From positions 10,433 to 74,432 of the forward strand of contig NZ_VCHX02000061.1 in assembly GCF_005768555.2 (NCBI RefSeq): DNA of 64,000 nt, in the 5' to 3' direction. Under the pieces are notes generated by a model. It saw nothing but the letters and a program-made list of their open reading frames with translations, had not been told where the DNA came from and did no database searches. The first letter of the stretch is position 1; every line of letters begins with the position of its first letter. Positions 1-8,624 of the stretch are shown here, piece after piece. This stretch comes from Streptomyces sporangiiformans (lineage in GTDB: Bacteria; Actinomycetota; Actinomycetes; Streptomycetales; Streptomycetaceae). The translations under genes were made by a program, and so were the position numbers.

Positions 1-772
1 TCTCGAGCACCTGTGTCGACTCCCGCCCAGCACCACCGGCATCCCCGACCACCGGCGTCGGCTCCCGCCCGGCCCCACCACCGGCACCCTCCACAACCTG
101 CGTCGGCTTCGGTCCGGTCACGCCACCGGCGTCACCCACGACCTGCGTCGGCTCCCGCCCGCGCCCAGCGGAGGCAGGCGGCTCCGGTTCGGAGGCGGCG
201 GACGGTGCTGGTGCCGGCGTGGGTTGAGCGGGCGCTGCGGGCGGTTCCTGGCCCGGCGCGGCGGGCGGCTCTCGATCGGGCGTGGCAGACGGGGGCTGCG
301 GTGTGGCGTACGTGCTCAAGCGTGTGCCGTCGCAGTACACCCACCGCTCATGCTCGGCCTCGTACAGCCACACGGCCTCCCCGTCGACCACGATCCCGAC
401 CCGCAGGCCCTGTGTGCGGCCGCGGAACGTCTCCCCGTCGAAGCGCCCGTCCGTCAGCTCCTCGACCGCCTGCCGGTAGCGCCCCAGCCCCTCCTCGACG
501 CGGGCGAGCAGCGGGCGCGGATCCGCCGTGCGGGCCGGCGGTCGGCCCGGGACGGGTGGCTCGTGGGGTACGGCGAGCAGCAGGCGGCCGTCGACCCACG
601 CCGACCAGCCGTTGGCGCAGACGATGTGCCCCCAATCGCCGCGCCGGTCGACCAGCTCGACCGGCAGCAGCGCGTCGAGCGGAAAGGTGGGCCGGCTCGG
701 GTCCGGGGCCTCCCAGGCGGGCATGCCGTCCTGGGGTACGACATGCGTGGGGCGGAAGCCGGGAGTCGTCAT
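1..772 (-). CDS. Hypothetical protein, SH3-like N-terminus with Pro/Thr-rich repeat tail (partial)
   Basis: The minus-strand frame stays open from an ATG at 772 to the left edge, so the C-terminus is outside the window. The first ~130 residues look globular: they include WGHIVCANGWSAWVDGRLLL, which resembles an SH3-like beta fold, and later WLYEAEHERWVYCDGTRLST. From about residue 150 the protein is Pro/Ala-rich and then becomes 14-16-residue repeats of the form REPTQVVGDAGGAG. It starts 5 bp after the stop of the FHA-ABC exporter gene, so the two are almost certainly co-transcribed and probably work together. I do not recognise a named family. The repeated Thr-x-x-Val fits what FHA domains bind once phosphorylated, so it may be a ligand or regulator of the exporter; that is inference. 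Confidence 0.75.
   Translation of the reverse strand, partial: MTTPGFRPTHVVPQDGMPAWEAPDPSRPTFPLDALLPVELVDRRGDWGHIVCANGWSAWVDGRLLLAVPHEPPVPGRPPARTADPRPLLARVEEGLGRYRQAVEELTDGRFDGETFRGRTQGLRVGIVVDGEAVWLYEAEHERWVYCDGTRLSTYATPQPPSATPDREPPAAPGQEPPAAPAQPTPAPAPSAASEPEPPASAGRGREPTQVVGDAGGVTGPKPTQVVEGAGGGAGREPTPVVGDAGGAGRESTQVLE
12..160 (-). repeat. In-frame 42-48 bp repeats coding PTQVV-type units
   Basis: Near-repeats that begin with GTCGGCTCCCGCC-like sequence recur at about 15, 57, 102 and 147. On the minus strand they encode REPTQVVGDAGG, KPTQVVEGAGG, REPTPVVGDAGG and RESTQVLE. The array reaches the window edge, so the copy number is a minimum. Confidence 0.7.
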
Positions 773-777
773 CGCAC

Positions 778-3123
778 CTACTTCCGCATGACCTCGGGTT
801 CGCGCCGCCGAAGCAGCCGTGCGACCAGGTATCCGAAGAGGACCGCCAGGACGACGAGCATGCCCAGGTTCAGCAGCCACACCCACGCCTCGTGCCGGAA
901 CAGCGGGTCGGCGGTCAGGTCGCCGGGCACGATCCGGGCCAGACCGACGGTGCCCGCCATCGCGCCGAGCGCCCACCGCGACGGCACCAGCCACGACAGC
1001 TGCTCGAGGCCGGGCACGCCGTCCAGCTTCAGCAGCGCCCCGCAGAAGACGACCTGGACGATGGCGAGGAGCACGAGCAGGGGCATCGTCACCTCCTCCT
1101 TGCGCACCAACGCCGAGACGAGGAGGCCGAGCGTCATCGCCGCGAAGGCGAGCAGCGCGACCGCGACCGTGATCTCCACAAGGGGCGGCATGAGCACTCC
1201 CTCGCCGCCGGGCGCGTTCAGATCGACGCCCAGCAGCGCCACGAGGGTGAGTACGACGGCCTGCAGCACGGTGACTGTGCCGAGAACGGCGACCTTGGAC
1301 ATCAGATAGGCCGATCTGGACAGGCCGACGGCACGCTCACGCTGGTAGATCACGCGTTCCTTCACCAGCTCCCGTACGGCGTTGGCCGCGCCCGTGAGGA
1401 CTCCGCCCACGCACAGGATGAGCAGTGCGTTCATGGCGGTCTCCTGGGTGAGCCGGCTTCCGGCGAGGGCCCGGGCCATCACGCCCATCACGAACGGCAG
1501 GGCGATCATGATGACGAGGAAGGTCCGGTCGGCGGACAGCGCGGCCGCGTACCGGCGCACCAGCGTGCGCACCTGAGCTCCCCAGCTCTGCGACTTGGGC
1601 GGTGGCCCGACGGCTTCGGCGCGGGCGGGCCGCGGAAGGTGCGGCTGCACGCTTGAGTTGGTGATGTAGTGCCGGTGGAACGGCGAGTCTCGGTACTCCC
1701 CGGCCCAGTCGCGGTCGCGGTCCCGTTCGAAGGCCTCGAACGCCTCGGGCCACTGCTCGAAGCCGAAGAAGGCGAGGGCGTCGTCCGGCATCCCGTAGTA
1801 GGCGATCCTGCCGCCGGGCGCGAGCACGAGCAGCCGGTCGCAGACGTCGAGGCTGAGCACGCTGTGGGTGACCACGATGACGGTCCGCCCGTCGTCGGCC
1901 AGGCCGCGCAGCATGTGCATCACGGAGCGGTCCATGCCGGGGTCGAGGCCGGACGTCGGTTCGTCGAGGAAGAGCAGCGACGGCTTGGTCAGCAGTTCCA
2001 GGGCCACGCTGACGCGCTTGCGCTGGCCGCCCGACAGACTGTGGATGGGCTGCCCGGCGCGCTGTTCCAGGCCCAGCTCACGGATCACCTCCTCGACCCG
2101 CGCCCGGCGCTCGGCCTTCGCGGTGTCCTGCGGGAAGCGCAGCTCGGCGGCGTACGTGAGGGCCCGTCGCACGGTGAGCTGGGGGTGCAGGATGTCGTCC
2201 TGCGGTACGAGGCCGATGCGCTGGCGCAGCTCGGCGTAGTCGCGGTAGAGGTCCCGGCCGTCGTAGAGGACCGTGCCCCGGTCGGCGGGACGCTGCCCGG
2301 TCAGCGCGTTCAGCAGTGTGGACTTTCCCGCGCCGCTGGGGCCGACCACGGCGAGCAGACATTTCTCGCCGACGGGAAAGGAGACCTCGCCCAGGAGCGT
2401 CTTGCGGCCCCGGTCGACGGCGACCGTCAGATCCTGCACGTCGAGCGAGATCTCGCCGGTGTCGACGTACTCCTGCAACTGGTCACCGACCAGGCAGAAC
2501 GCCGAGTGGCCGATTCCCACGATGTCGCCCTGCTCGATGAGGGCGCGCGTCACCGGCTGCCCGTTGAGGAATGTGCCGTTGTGGCTGTCCAGGTCGACGA
2601 TCTCGTACGTACCGTCCGGGTGGGCGCGCAGCTCCGCGTGCCGTCGGGAGACGATCAGATCGTCGACCACCAGGTCGTTGTCGCCGCCGCGGCCGATACG
2701 GATCGTGCGGGCGGTGTGCGCGGGCAGCGGGCGTACCGTCGTGGGCTGCCGGAAGGTGCCCGTGGCGGCGGGCGCGGAGACGGCGGACGGGCGCTCGGGG
2801 GCGGGCGGCCGGGGGCGGCTCGTGAGCACGGCGCTCGGGCCGTCGGCGGGACTGCCGAAGCGGAGGACGCTGCCGGGACCGACGTCCCAGGCGCGAACGC
2901 GGCGCCCATCGGCGTACGTACCGTTCGTACTGTTCTCGTCCTCGAGTGTCCAGTGGTCGTTCTCGGGCCGCAGTACCGCGTGGTGCCAGGAGACCCGGGC
3001 GTCATCGATGACGATGTCGCTCAGCGGATCGCGTCCCACGCGATAGTGACGGCTCGGGCTCATCAGCGTGGAACTCGTGTCGGTTTCGAGAACGAGTTCG
3101 GGCGCAGTCGACCGCTCTCCCAT
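778..3123 (-). CDS. FHA-FHA-ABC transporter (Rv1747-like ATPase-permease)
   Basis: 781 aa half-transporter with four parts. FHA domain 1 is at ~28-75 (VGRDPLSDIVIDD, SWHHA, NSTNGT). FHA domain 2 is at ~142-188 (IGRGGDNDLVVDD, SRRHAEL, SHNGTF). The ABC ATPase is at ~228-455, with Walker A GPSGAGKST at 261-269, signature LSGGQRKR at 363-370 and Walker B LLFLDEPTSGLD at 383-394. An ABC2-type membrane domain of about six helices starts near 530. This is the arrangement of Mycobacterium tuberculosis Rv1747, an exporter tuned by Ser/Thr kinases through FHA-phosphothreonine contacts, so a similar phospho-regulated export role in the cell membrane is likely. The substrate is unknown. No clear Shine-Dalgarno precedes the ATG; a TAGAAT hexamer 6 bp upstream suggests a leaderless mRNA. 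The gene ends 5 bp before the repeat-tailed protein. Confidence 0.93.
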   Translation of the reverse strand: MGERSTAPELVLETDTSSTLMSPSRHYRVGRDPLSDIVIDDARVSWHHAVLRPENDHWTLEDENSTNGTYADGRRVRAWDVGPGSVLRFGSPADGPSAVLTSRPRPPAPERPSAVSAPAATGTFRQPTTVRPLPAHTARTIRIGRGGDNDLVVDDLIVSRRHAELRAHPDGTYEIVDLDSHNGTFLNGQPVTRALIEQGDIVGIGHSAFCLVGDQLQEYVDTGEISLDVQDLTVAVDRGRKTLLGEVSFPVGEKCLLAVVGPSGAGKSTLLNALTGQRPADRGTVLYDGRDLYRDYAELRQRIGLVPQDDILHPQLTVRRALTYAAELRFPQDTAKAERRARVEEVIRELGLEQRAGQPIHSLSGGQRKRVSVALELLTKPSLLFLDEPTSGLDPGMDRSVMHMLRGLADDGRTVIVVTHSVLSLDVCDRLLVLAPGGRIAYYGMPDDALAFFGFEQWPEAFEAFERDRDRDWAGEYRDSPFHRHYITNSSVQPHLPRPARAEAVGPPPKSQSWGAQVRTLVRRYAAALSADRTFLVIMIALPFVMGVMARALAGSRLTQETAMNALLILCVGGVLTGAANAVRELVKERVIYQRERAVGLSRSAYLMSKVAVLGTVTVLQAVVLTLVALLGVDLNAPGGEGVLMPPLVEITVAVALLAFAAMTLGLLVSALVRKEEVTMPLLVLLAIVQVVFCGALLKLDGVPGLEQLSWLVPSRWALGAMAGTVGLARIVPGDLTADPLFRHEAWVWLLNLGMLVVLAVLFGYLVARLLRRREPEVMRK

Positions 3124-3129
3124 GCCCGA

Positions 3130-3135
3130 ATTCTA
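3130..3135 (-). promoter_or_regulatory. Candidate -10 box (TAGAAT) for a leaderless FHA-ABC transcript
   Basis: TAGAAT on the minus strand lies six bases before the ATG at 3123, and no Shine-Dalgarno is visible. That layout is typical of leaderless Streptomyces mRNAs. I could not find a convincing -35 box. Confidence 0.35.
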
Positions 3136-3212
3136 TCTATTCGCCCATATGTGTGCCTGGTCGGCGGCATCCTAGGCCCGAGCACCGGGCACGGAGGGCG
3201 AGCGGTCTGGCG

Positions 3213-3623
3213 TCAGGCGGCCGGGACCGACAGCACGGGGATCGTCCGCTGCATGCGCAGCGCGTCGACAGATTCCGCCAGCAGCTCGTACTCGGTGGTG
3301 TCGTCGCTGGTGGCGATGCGGACGAGTCGCCCGGCGGCCAACTCGTCGGCCACCAGCTCCTGTTGCGCAGTGTCGCCGCACCACGCGCGCAGCTCGCCCG
3401 ACACGTCCGGTACGGTGTCCGCGACGGGCGCCATCGAGTTCGACGGGAAGTACGGCGCCTCGGGATCCGGGTCGAGCCGCTCGGCGATCCACGAGGCCCG
3501 GTCCCGTAACCACCACAGCGCCAGCGCCAGGGTGGGCGCCCGATAGGTTCCCAGAGGTACGCCGATCCGCCGGCCACCACATATGCCGTACGCCGTGACA
3601 TGACATAAGAACTCGTCGTGCAC
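3213..3623 (-). CDS. Hypothetical protein, 136 aa
   Basis: Soluble small protein without an obvious signal peptide or membrane segment. The GTG start at 3623 is chosen because GGGAGA lies five bases upstream; a longer frame reaching 3731 has no ribosome-binding site. Visible landmarks are HVTAYGICGGRRIGVPLGTYRAPTLALALWWLRDRASW near the N-terminus, an acidic DPDPEAPYFPSNSMAPVAD stretch, and a C-terminal alpha/beta-looking half ending RTIPVLSVPAA. I do not recognise the family; it looks like a conserved actinomycete hypothetical. It lies 89 bp upstream of the FHA-ABC gene on the same strand and could be read with it, although that gene appears to have its own promoter. Confidence 0.65.
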   Translation of the reverse strand: MHDEFLCHVTAYGICGGRRIGVPLGTYRAPTLALALWWLRDRASWIAERLDPDPEAPYFPSNSMAPVADTVPDVSGELRAWCGDTAQQELVADELAAGRLVRIATSDDTTEYELLAESVDALRMQRTIPVLSVPAA

Positions 3624-4105
3624 GATCTCTCCCCCGTTGCCCGGCCTGCCGCCGGTCCGGCCTCTCTTTCCCTGCGTTGTGCTGGTCGTGCACGATGGGG
3701 CGGCTCGGCCGCGGCCGAGTGAGTTCAGCATTGCGAGCGCTCAGGACTCGAGTCCTCAGGATTCGAGAGCTCAGAATCCGAGTATCGCCACTCTTGACAC
3801 TCTGTCACCATGCCATTCCAGCCAGTCTCCTGGCATATTCATGGCCTGGGTTGGCTGAAACGATTCGGTACCCGTGCTCCGACGCCTCCGACCTGCCCTT
3901 TCATACGGCACACACCGGCAGAGGGGGACACCGCCGGGTGGGCGCCGGAAGGCAGCGACATCGACTTTCGACGACGTCAGCGGGCACGATGGAATCACCG
4001 ATGAGTTTTTCCGCTCCCGGCAGTCTGCCCAGGTAGGAGATCACCGGAAGGTACCCGCCAAAGAGGCGGGCACCCCCGGAACGATCACAGAGAGCGGAGG
4101 CCGCC
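3624..4105. other. 482-bp intergenic region with a phased triple repeat
   Basis: No credible gene. It is less GC-rich than its surroundings around 3770-3850, and holds three 13-mers at 15-bp spacing (listed separately) and a -35-like TTGACA at 3794-3799 with no good -10 partner. Control elements of the divergent 3623 and 4106 genes must lie here. Confidence 0.5.
3740..3782. repeat. Three 13-bp direct repeats, 15-bp period
   Basis: CTCAGGACTCGAG (3740-3752), CTCAGGATTCGAG (3755-3767) and CTCAGAATCCGAG (3770-3782) are each separated by 2 bp. Spacing close to one and a half helical turns suggests a protein-binding array between divergent genes. Confidence 0.6.
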
Positions 4106-4405
4106 ATGAACAGCGCCGACACAGTGGGCAGGGAACTCAATCAGGAATTCTCCGCCGTGCTGCGGAAAAGCCCCAGCAAAGGTGGCTGGACCTATCTGGT
4201 CTGGCCCGAATCCGTCGCCTTCTTCGGCACGCGGGGGCTCGTCAGGGTCCGTGGAACGATCGACGGCCACCACTTCCGCAGCTCCTTCATGGCCATGGGC
4301 GACGGCACCCACAAACTGCCCGTGAAGGCCGACGTGCGTCAGGCGATCGGGAAGGAGGAGGGCGACACCGTGATCGTGCGCCTGGAGGAGCAGCTCATGG
4401 CTTGA
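4106..4405 (+). CDS. DUF1905 domain protein
   Basis: 99 aa, and nearly the whole protein is a DUF1905 domain: an N-terminal [21 protein letters not shown], then [32 protein letters not shown] and a C-terminal [10 protein letters not shown]. The family is a small beta-barrel-like fold of unknown function that is sometimes fused to YdeI-type (OmdA) domains; here it stands alone. Start choice: GCGGAGG lies six bases before the ATG. It is convergent with the aldo/keto reductase gene and the 3' ends overlap by 11 bp. Confidence 0.9.
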   Translation: MNSADTVGRELNQEFSAVLRKSPSKGGWTYLVWPESVAFFGTRGLVRVRGTIDGHHFRSSFMAMGDGTHKLPVKADVRQAIGKEEGDTVIVRLEEQLMA

Positions 4406-5384
4406 TGATCGCGTCGATCTTGGCCAGCTCGTCCGCGTCGAAGTCCAGGTTGCGGGCGGCCGTCACGCTGTCCTCCAGCTGCCGTGCGCTGCTCGCGCCG
4501 ACGAGGGCGGAGGTGACACGACCGCCGCGCAGTACCCAGGCCAGGGCCATCTGGGCCAGGGTCTGACCGCGCGACTTGGCGATGTCGTCGAGGGCGCGCA
4601 GTTGCCGTACCAGGTCCTCGGTCACCGTGTCCGCGTTCAGGAAGGGGCTGTCGCTCGCGGCACGCGAGTCCTCCGGGATGCCGTCGAGATAGCGGCCGGT
4701 GAGCAGTCCCTGCTCCAGCGGCGAGTAGGCGATGGACCCGATCTCCAGCTCGTCGAGCGTGTCCAGGAGCCCGTCCTCGGGGCGGCGGTCGAGCATCGAG
4801 TAGCGCGGCTGGTGGATCAGCAGCGGCGTCCCCAACTCGTTCAGGATGCGGGCGGCTTCACGCGTCTGCTCGGGCGAATAGTTCGACACGCCGACATACA
4901 GCGCCTTGCCCTGCACGACCGCCGAGTGCAGGGCGCCCATCGTCTCCTCGAGCGGCGTCTCCGGGTCGGGACGGTGCGAGTAGAAGATGTCGACGTAGTC
5001 GAGGCCCATACGGGTCAGGCTCTGGTCGAGCGAGGACAGCAGGTACTTGCGCGAGCCCCATTCGCCGTACGGGCCCGGCCACATCAGGTAGCCGGCCTTG
5101 GTGGAGATGACCAACTCATCCCGGTGCGACCCGAAATCCGCCTTCAGCGCCTCTCCGAGAGCCGACTCGGCGGCGCCGGGCGGCGGCCCGTAGTTGTTGG
5201 CCAGGTCGAAGTGGTTGACACCCAGGTCGAAGCCGCGGCGCAGGATCTGCCGCTGGGTCTCGACCGGCCGGTCGGGACCGAAGTTGTGCCACAGGCCGAG
5301 CGACAGCGCGGGGAGCTTCAGGCCGCTGCGTCCGGTGCGCCGGTAGGGCATGTCCGCGTAACGGTCGGGATGTGCGGTGTACAC
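4395..5384 (-). CDS. Aldo/keto reductase (YghZ / L-glyceraldehyde-3-phosphate reductase-like)
   Basis: 329 aa NADPH-dependent TIM-barrel oxidoreductase. It opens with [23 protein letters not shown], typical of the YghZ/AKR14 branch. The catalytic tetrad is visible: Asp and Tyr in FDLANNYG, Lys in ISTKAGY and His in YSHRPD. A C-terminal [10 protein letters not shown] forms the cofactor-phosphate site. YghZ-type enzymes reduce small aldehydes such as L-glyceraldehyde 3-phosphate and methylglyoxal. The GTG at 5384 is preferred because GGAGT sits four bases upstream; an in-frame ATG at 5486 would add 34 residues and run into the LysR gene. It is divergent from that regulator with ~104 bp between, so it is the likely regulatory target. 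Confidence 0.9.
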   Translation of the reverse strand: MYTAHPDRYADMPYRRTGRSGLKLPALSLGLWHNFGPDRPVETQRQILRRGFDLGVNHFDLANNYGPPPGAAESALGEALKADFGSHRDELVISTKAGYLMWPGPYGEWGSRKYLLSSLDQSLTRMGLDYVDIFYSHRPDPETPLEETMGALHSAVVQGKALYVGVSNYSPEQTREAARILNELGTPLLIHQPRYSMLDRRPEDGLLDTLDELEIGSIAYSPLEQGLLTGRYLDGIPEDSRAASDSPFLNADTVTEDLVRQLRALDDIAKSRGQTLAQMALAWVLRGGRVTSALVGASSARQLEDSVTAARNLDFDADELAKIDAIIKP

Positions 5385-5452
5385 GCGTACTCCTGAAGTG
5401 CCGGGAACCAGGTCTCCACTCTCGCCTGCACAGGGGCAGCGGTCCAACAGAA

Positions 5453-5468
5453 GAATCGGATGGGATTC
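5453..5468. promoter_or_regulatory. Inverted repeat GAATC-N6-GATTC, possible LysR operator
   Basis: Perfect 5-bp arms with a 6-bp spacer, 20 bp upstream of the LysR ATG and 69 bp from the reductase start. Position and symmetry fit autoregulation by the LysR protein. It is short and could be chance. Confidence 0.3.
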
Positions 5469-5488
5469 AGCGGCTACGCTTCTCAATC

Positions 5489-6367
5489 ATGGAACTGCGC
5501 CACCTTCAGCACTTCGTCGCCGTCGCCGAGGACCGGCACTTCACCCGGGCCGCGGAACGGCTGATGGTGTCGCAATCGGGGCTTTCGGCCTCGATCCGCG
5601 CACTGGAGCGGGAGTTGCGGGCTCCGCTGTTCGTGCGCACGACGCGCCGGGTCACCCTCACCGAGGCGGGGCGCGCCCTGCTGGTCGAGGCCGAGCGGAT
5701 CCTCGCACAGGTCCGGGCGGCCCACGACGCCGTGGCCGCGGTGCAGGGCGTACTGCGCGGCACGCTCGCCCTGGGCACCGAACAGTGCATCGCCGGAGTG
5801 TGCGTCGCCCCGCTCCTCGCCACGTTCCGGCGACAGCACCCGGACGTCGAGATCCGACTGCGGCAGGCGGGCTCCGGCGCGCTGGCCGAGGAGGTCGCGG
5901 CCGGACGCCTCGACCTCGCCTTCGCGGTGACGACGCGCCCCGACAGCGACCAGCTGCGCTGCCTGCCGCTGACCAGTGAGCCGATGACCGTGCTGTGCCA
6001 TCCGACGCACCGCCTCGCGGGCGGCGGAGCGGTCACCCCGGAGGACCTGGGCGGCGAGGACTTCGTCGACTTCCACCCCGACTGGGGTCCCCGCCGCACC
6101 ACGGACGCGGTCTTCGCGGCCGCGGGCGTGCACCGCACGGTGGCCCTCGAGGTCAACGACGTGCACGGTCTGCTGGATCTGGTCCAGGAGGGCCTCGGAA
6201 TCGCCGTCGTGCCACGCCACTTCGGCCACAAGCGCGAGGCCAGTGGCCTCGCCGCGCTTCCCCTGAAGGACACCGCCGAGACGTCGTACGAGACGGTGGC
6301 CATGCTCCCGCCCGCGGACGCGACCAGTCCGGCGGCCATCGCGTTCATGGCGCTGCTCGACAGCTGA
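5489..6367 (+). CDS. LysR-family transcriptional regulator
   Basis: 292 aa. The N-terminal winged helix-turn-helix (residues 1-60) reads MELRHLQHFVAVAEDRHFTRAAERLMVSQSGLSASIRALE, and a periplasmic-binding-like effector domain follows (~90-290). The ATG at 5489 is the canonical family start; an upstream in-frame extension to 5372 crosses the divergent promoter. It is transcribed away from the aldo/keto reductase, the normal LysR-target arrangement, so it probably senses a small metabolite and controls that gene. The effector cannot be read from sequence. Confidence 0.92.
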   Translation: MELRHLQHFVAVAEDRHFTRAAERLMVSQSGLSASIRALERELRAPLFVRTTRRVTLTEAGRALLVEAERILAQVRAAHDAVAAVQGVLRGTLALGTEQCIAGVCVAPLLATFRRQHPDVEIRLRQAGSGALAEEVAAGRLDLAFAVTTRPDSDQLRCLPLTSEPMTVLCHPTHRLAGGGAVTPEDLGGEDFVDFHPDWGPRRTTDAVFAAAGVHRTVALEVNDVHGLLDLVQEGLGIAVVPRHFGHKREASGLAALPLKDTAETSYETVAMLPPADATSPAAIAFMALLDS

Positions 6368-6537
6368 ACGGGGCAACCGGTGGGGTGGTTGCCAAGGTGT
6401 CGATCAGAGCGCGTACTCTTCCTTGCGACTTCAAGTGCTGTCCGCCGGGCAGAACGCAGAACTACGTGTGCTCGCTTGCGGGTTGCCCGGGACGTACCAC
6501 CAAGAACGTTGCAACGAACGTTTAAAGGACTCCCCCC

Positions 6538-7725
6538 ATGGCCACTCCCCCCACCTCTCCTTCCTCTTCGCCTTCCTCCTCTCCCGACCCCTCCTCCGCG
6601 CCCTCGCACCGGGCCAAGTCCCGCGTCACGCGCCGCGGTCTGATCGGCGCCGCCGGCGCCGTCGCCGCCGGTGCGGTGGTCACCCCCGCCGTCATGGCGG
6701 CCACCTCGTCCGACGACTCGTCCGGGTCCGACGGCGCGAGCGGCTCCGACAAGCCGGGGACCACCAAGAAGGCCTTCCCCACCACCCGCTCCAAGGCGGC
6801 CACCGGCGAACAGCCCGTCGAGGCCGCCTTTCCCATCGCGTATGTCGGCATTCGCTGGAACGGGTCGAACTCCGCCGACGGCGGCGCGCTGAGACTGCGC
6901 GACGCCGATGGCAGCGAGGGCGCCTGGAAGCCGCTGAGCAAGAGCGGTTGCACGGTCGCCAACGGCGGCGCGCTGCTCGTGCCCACCGGCCAGGCCTCCG
7001 GGTACGAGGTGAGGTCGCCCGACGGCGCCACCGACGTACGCTCGCTCGCTCTCGACACCAAACAGGGCGCCAAGCGCGAGAAGGCCGTCCCCGCCGACAC
7101 CACCCGCGTACGCGGTGTCGCCTATCTGTCACGCGCCGCCTGGGGCGCGGACGAGTCGCTGCGCTTCAAGGAGGACGGCACCGAGAACACGCCGACCGCC
7201 TACTACCCGTTCCAGACGATCACGGTGCACCACACCGTCACCGCCAACGACGACCCGGACCCGGCCGCCACGGTACGGGCCATCTACGAGCTCCACGCCA
7301 TCACCAACGACTGGGGCGACATCGGCTACCACTTCCTCATCGACGCCGAAGGCCGTATCTACGAGGGCCGTTACTCCGGCGACGACGGCGTCCCCGCGCA
7401 TGACGCGGACGGCAAGCTCGTGACCGCCTTCCACGTGGGCGGGTTCAACTCGGGCAACCTCGGCATCGCCCTGCTGGGCGACCTGACCTCGCAGGGCCCC
7501 TCGGACGCGGCCCGCGAGTCGCTGACCGGTCTGGTCCGCGCCCTCACTCGCCTGCACGGAGTCGATCCCACCGCCCAGGTCACGTACACCAACCCCGTCA
7601 ACGGCACGACGAAGGAAGTGTCGGAGATCAGCGGTCACCGGGACTGGATGGACACGGAGTGCCCGGGCGAGACGATGTACGCGGAACTCGACCGCCTCCG
7701 CGAGGCGGTGAGCAGCTCTCGCTGA
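6538..7725 (+). CDS. Tat-exported peptidoglycan recognition protein / N-acetylmuramoyl-L-alanine amidase
   Basis: 395 aa. A Ser/Pro-rich N-region is followed by a twin-arginine signal (SRVTRRGLIGA, then a hydrophobic Ala-rich stretch to ~residue 58). A beta domain (~95-185) precedes an Amidase_2/PGRP domain (~205-390). Zinc-site motifs are present: TVHHTV, the central GYHFLID and EISGHRDWMDTECPG. Such enzymes cut the amide bond between MurNAc and L-Ala in the wall outside the cell; a role in growth or spore maturation is likely. A purine-rich AAAGGA precedes the ATG. The sequence 6368-6537 upstream carries GAACGTT twice (direct repeat near 6513-6532) and no other gene. Confidence 0.92.
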   Translation: MATPPTSPSSSPSSSPDPSSAPSHRAKSRVTRRGLIGAAGAVAAGAVVTPAVMAATSSDDSSGSDGASGSDKPGTTKKAFPTTRSKAATGEQPVEAAFPIAYVGIRWNGSNSADGGALRLRDADGSEGAWKPLSKSGCTVANGGALLVPTGQASGYEVRSPDGATDVRSLALDTKQGAKREKAVPADTTRVRGVAYLSRAAWGADESLRFKEDGTENTPTAYYPFQTITVHHTVTANDDPDPAATVRAIYELHAITNDWGDIGYHFLIDAEGRIYEGRYSGDDGVPAHDADGKLVTAFHVGGFNSGNLGIALLGDLTSQGPSDAARESLTGLVRALTRLHGVDPTAQVTYTNPVNGTTKEVSEISGHRDWMDTECPGETMYAELDRLREAVSSSR

Positions 7726-7883
7726 GAGGGACGCCTTCGGCGAAGGGCCTGGACACTTGGCGGTCGGCCGAAGCTGTACGCAGCCTCGGCCGACCGCGGC
7801 GCTTCGTCGGCGGGGGTGCCTGCGGGCGCTTTGGCCGCCTCCGGCATGCTGGAGCCAAGATCGAGTGACAGGAGTGACGCGCC

Positions 7884-8594
7884 ATGTCCGAGACGCCCAG
7901 GTCGACCGGGGCCCCCGCCCGTCAGAACGTGACCTTCCCCAGTGGCGAGACCACCGCGCACGGCTATCTGGCGCTGCCGAGTTCCGGGCAGGGACCCGGC
8001 GTGCTCGTCATCCAGGAGTGGTGGGGTCTGACCGACCACATCGCGGATGTCGCCGACCGTCTGGCGGGGGAAGGCTTCGTGGCGCTCGCTCCCGATCTGT
8101 ACGGCGGGAATGTCGCGCACGACAGCACCGAGGCGTTCCGCCTGATGAAGGACCTGCCGGTCCCTCGGGGTGTCGAGCTGCTCTCCGGCGCCGTCGACCA
8201 CCTGCTGGCGCTTCCCGAGGTGACCTCGCAGACCATCGGCTCGGTCGGCTTCTGCATGGGTGGCGGCTTCGTCCTCTACCAGGCGGCCGTCGACTCGCGC
8301 GTCCGCGCGGCGGTCCCCTTCTACGGTGTCATCCAGGGCGAGGCACCCGACTTCTCCAAGCTCAAGGCCCAGGTCCTCGGCCACTTCGGCGAGCGCGACG
8401 CCGCCATTCCGGCCGACAGCATCGCCACCCTCCGCGCCACGATCGAGCAGCAGTCCGGTATCACCCCGGACTTCCGCCTCTACCCCGCCGACCACGCCTT
8501 CTTCAACGACGGCCGTCCCGAGGTCCACGACCCCGAGTCCTCGGCCCTGGCCTGGCGCAGCACCGTCGACTTCCTGCGCGCCCAACTGAGCTGA
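7884..8594 (+). CDS. Dienelactone hydrolase family protein
   Basis: 236 aa alpha/beta hydrolase. The cysteine nucleophile is C124 in GFCMGG, with Asp172 in GERDAAI and His204 in DHAFF completing the triad. The Glu of VIQEWWG, which activates the cysteine in dienelactone hydrolases, is also present. The family hydrolyses cis-dienelactone in chloroaromatic breakdown, but many stand-alone actinobacterial members are general carboxylesterases; without other aromatic-pathway genes nearby I would not assign a substrate. Start: AGGAG-like sequence lies ahead of the ATG. It is convergent with the PI-PLC gene, and its stop codon sits inside a 20-bp tandem duplication. Confidence 0.93.
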   Translation: MSETPRSTGAPARQNVTFPSGETTAHGYLALPSSGQGPGVLVIQEWWGLTDHIADVADRLAGEGFVALAPDLYGGNVAHDSTEAFRLMKDLPVPRGVELLSGAVDHLLALPEVTSQTIGSVGFCMGGGFVLYQAAVDSRVRAAVPFYGVIQGEAPDFSKLKAQVLGHFGERDAAIPADSIATLRATIEQQSGITPDFRLYPADHAFFNDGRPEVHDPESSALAWRSTVDFLRAQLS

Positions 8595-8624
8595 GCTTCC
8601 TCAGACTGAGCTGAGCTTCCTCAG
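8585..8624. repeat. Perfect 20-bp tandem duplication across two convergent stop codons
   Basis: ACTGAGCTGAGCTTCCTCAG occurs twice in a row (8585-8604 and 8605-8624). The first copy holds the dienelactone hydrolase stop (8592-8594) and the second holds the PI-PLC stop (8621-8623 on the minus strand). Each copy can also fold (CTGAG/CTCAG), so it may serve as a weak bidirectional terminator. Confidence 0.9.

Noticed and set aside
13..1656. 547-aa plus-strand open frame at the left edge
   Set aside because: It is antisense to the FHA-ABC gene and its partner, has Arg/Pro/His-rich composition and no motif; a GC-rich shadow frame.
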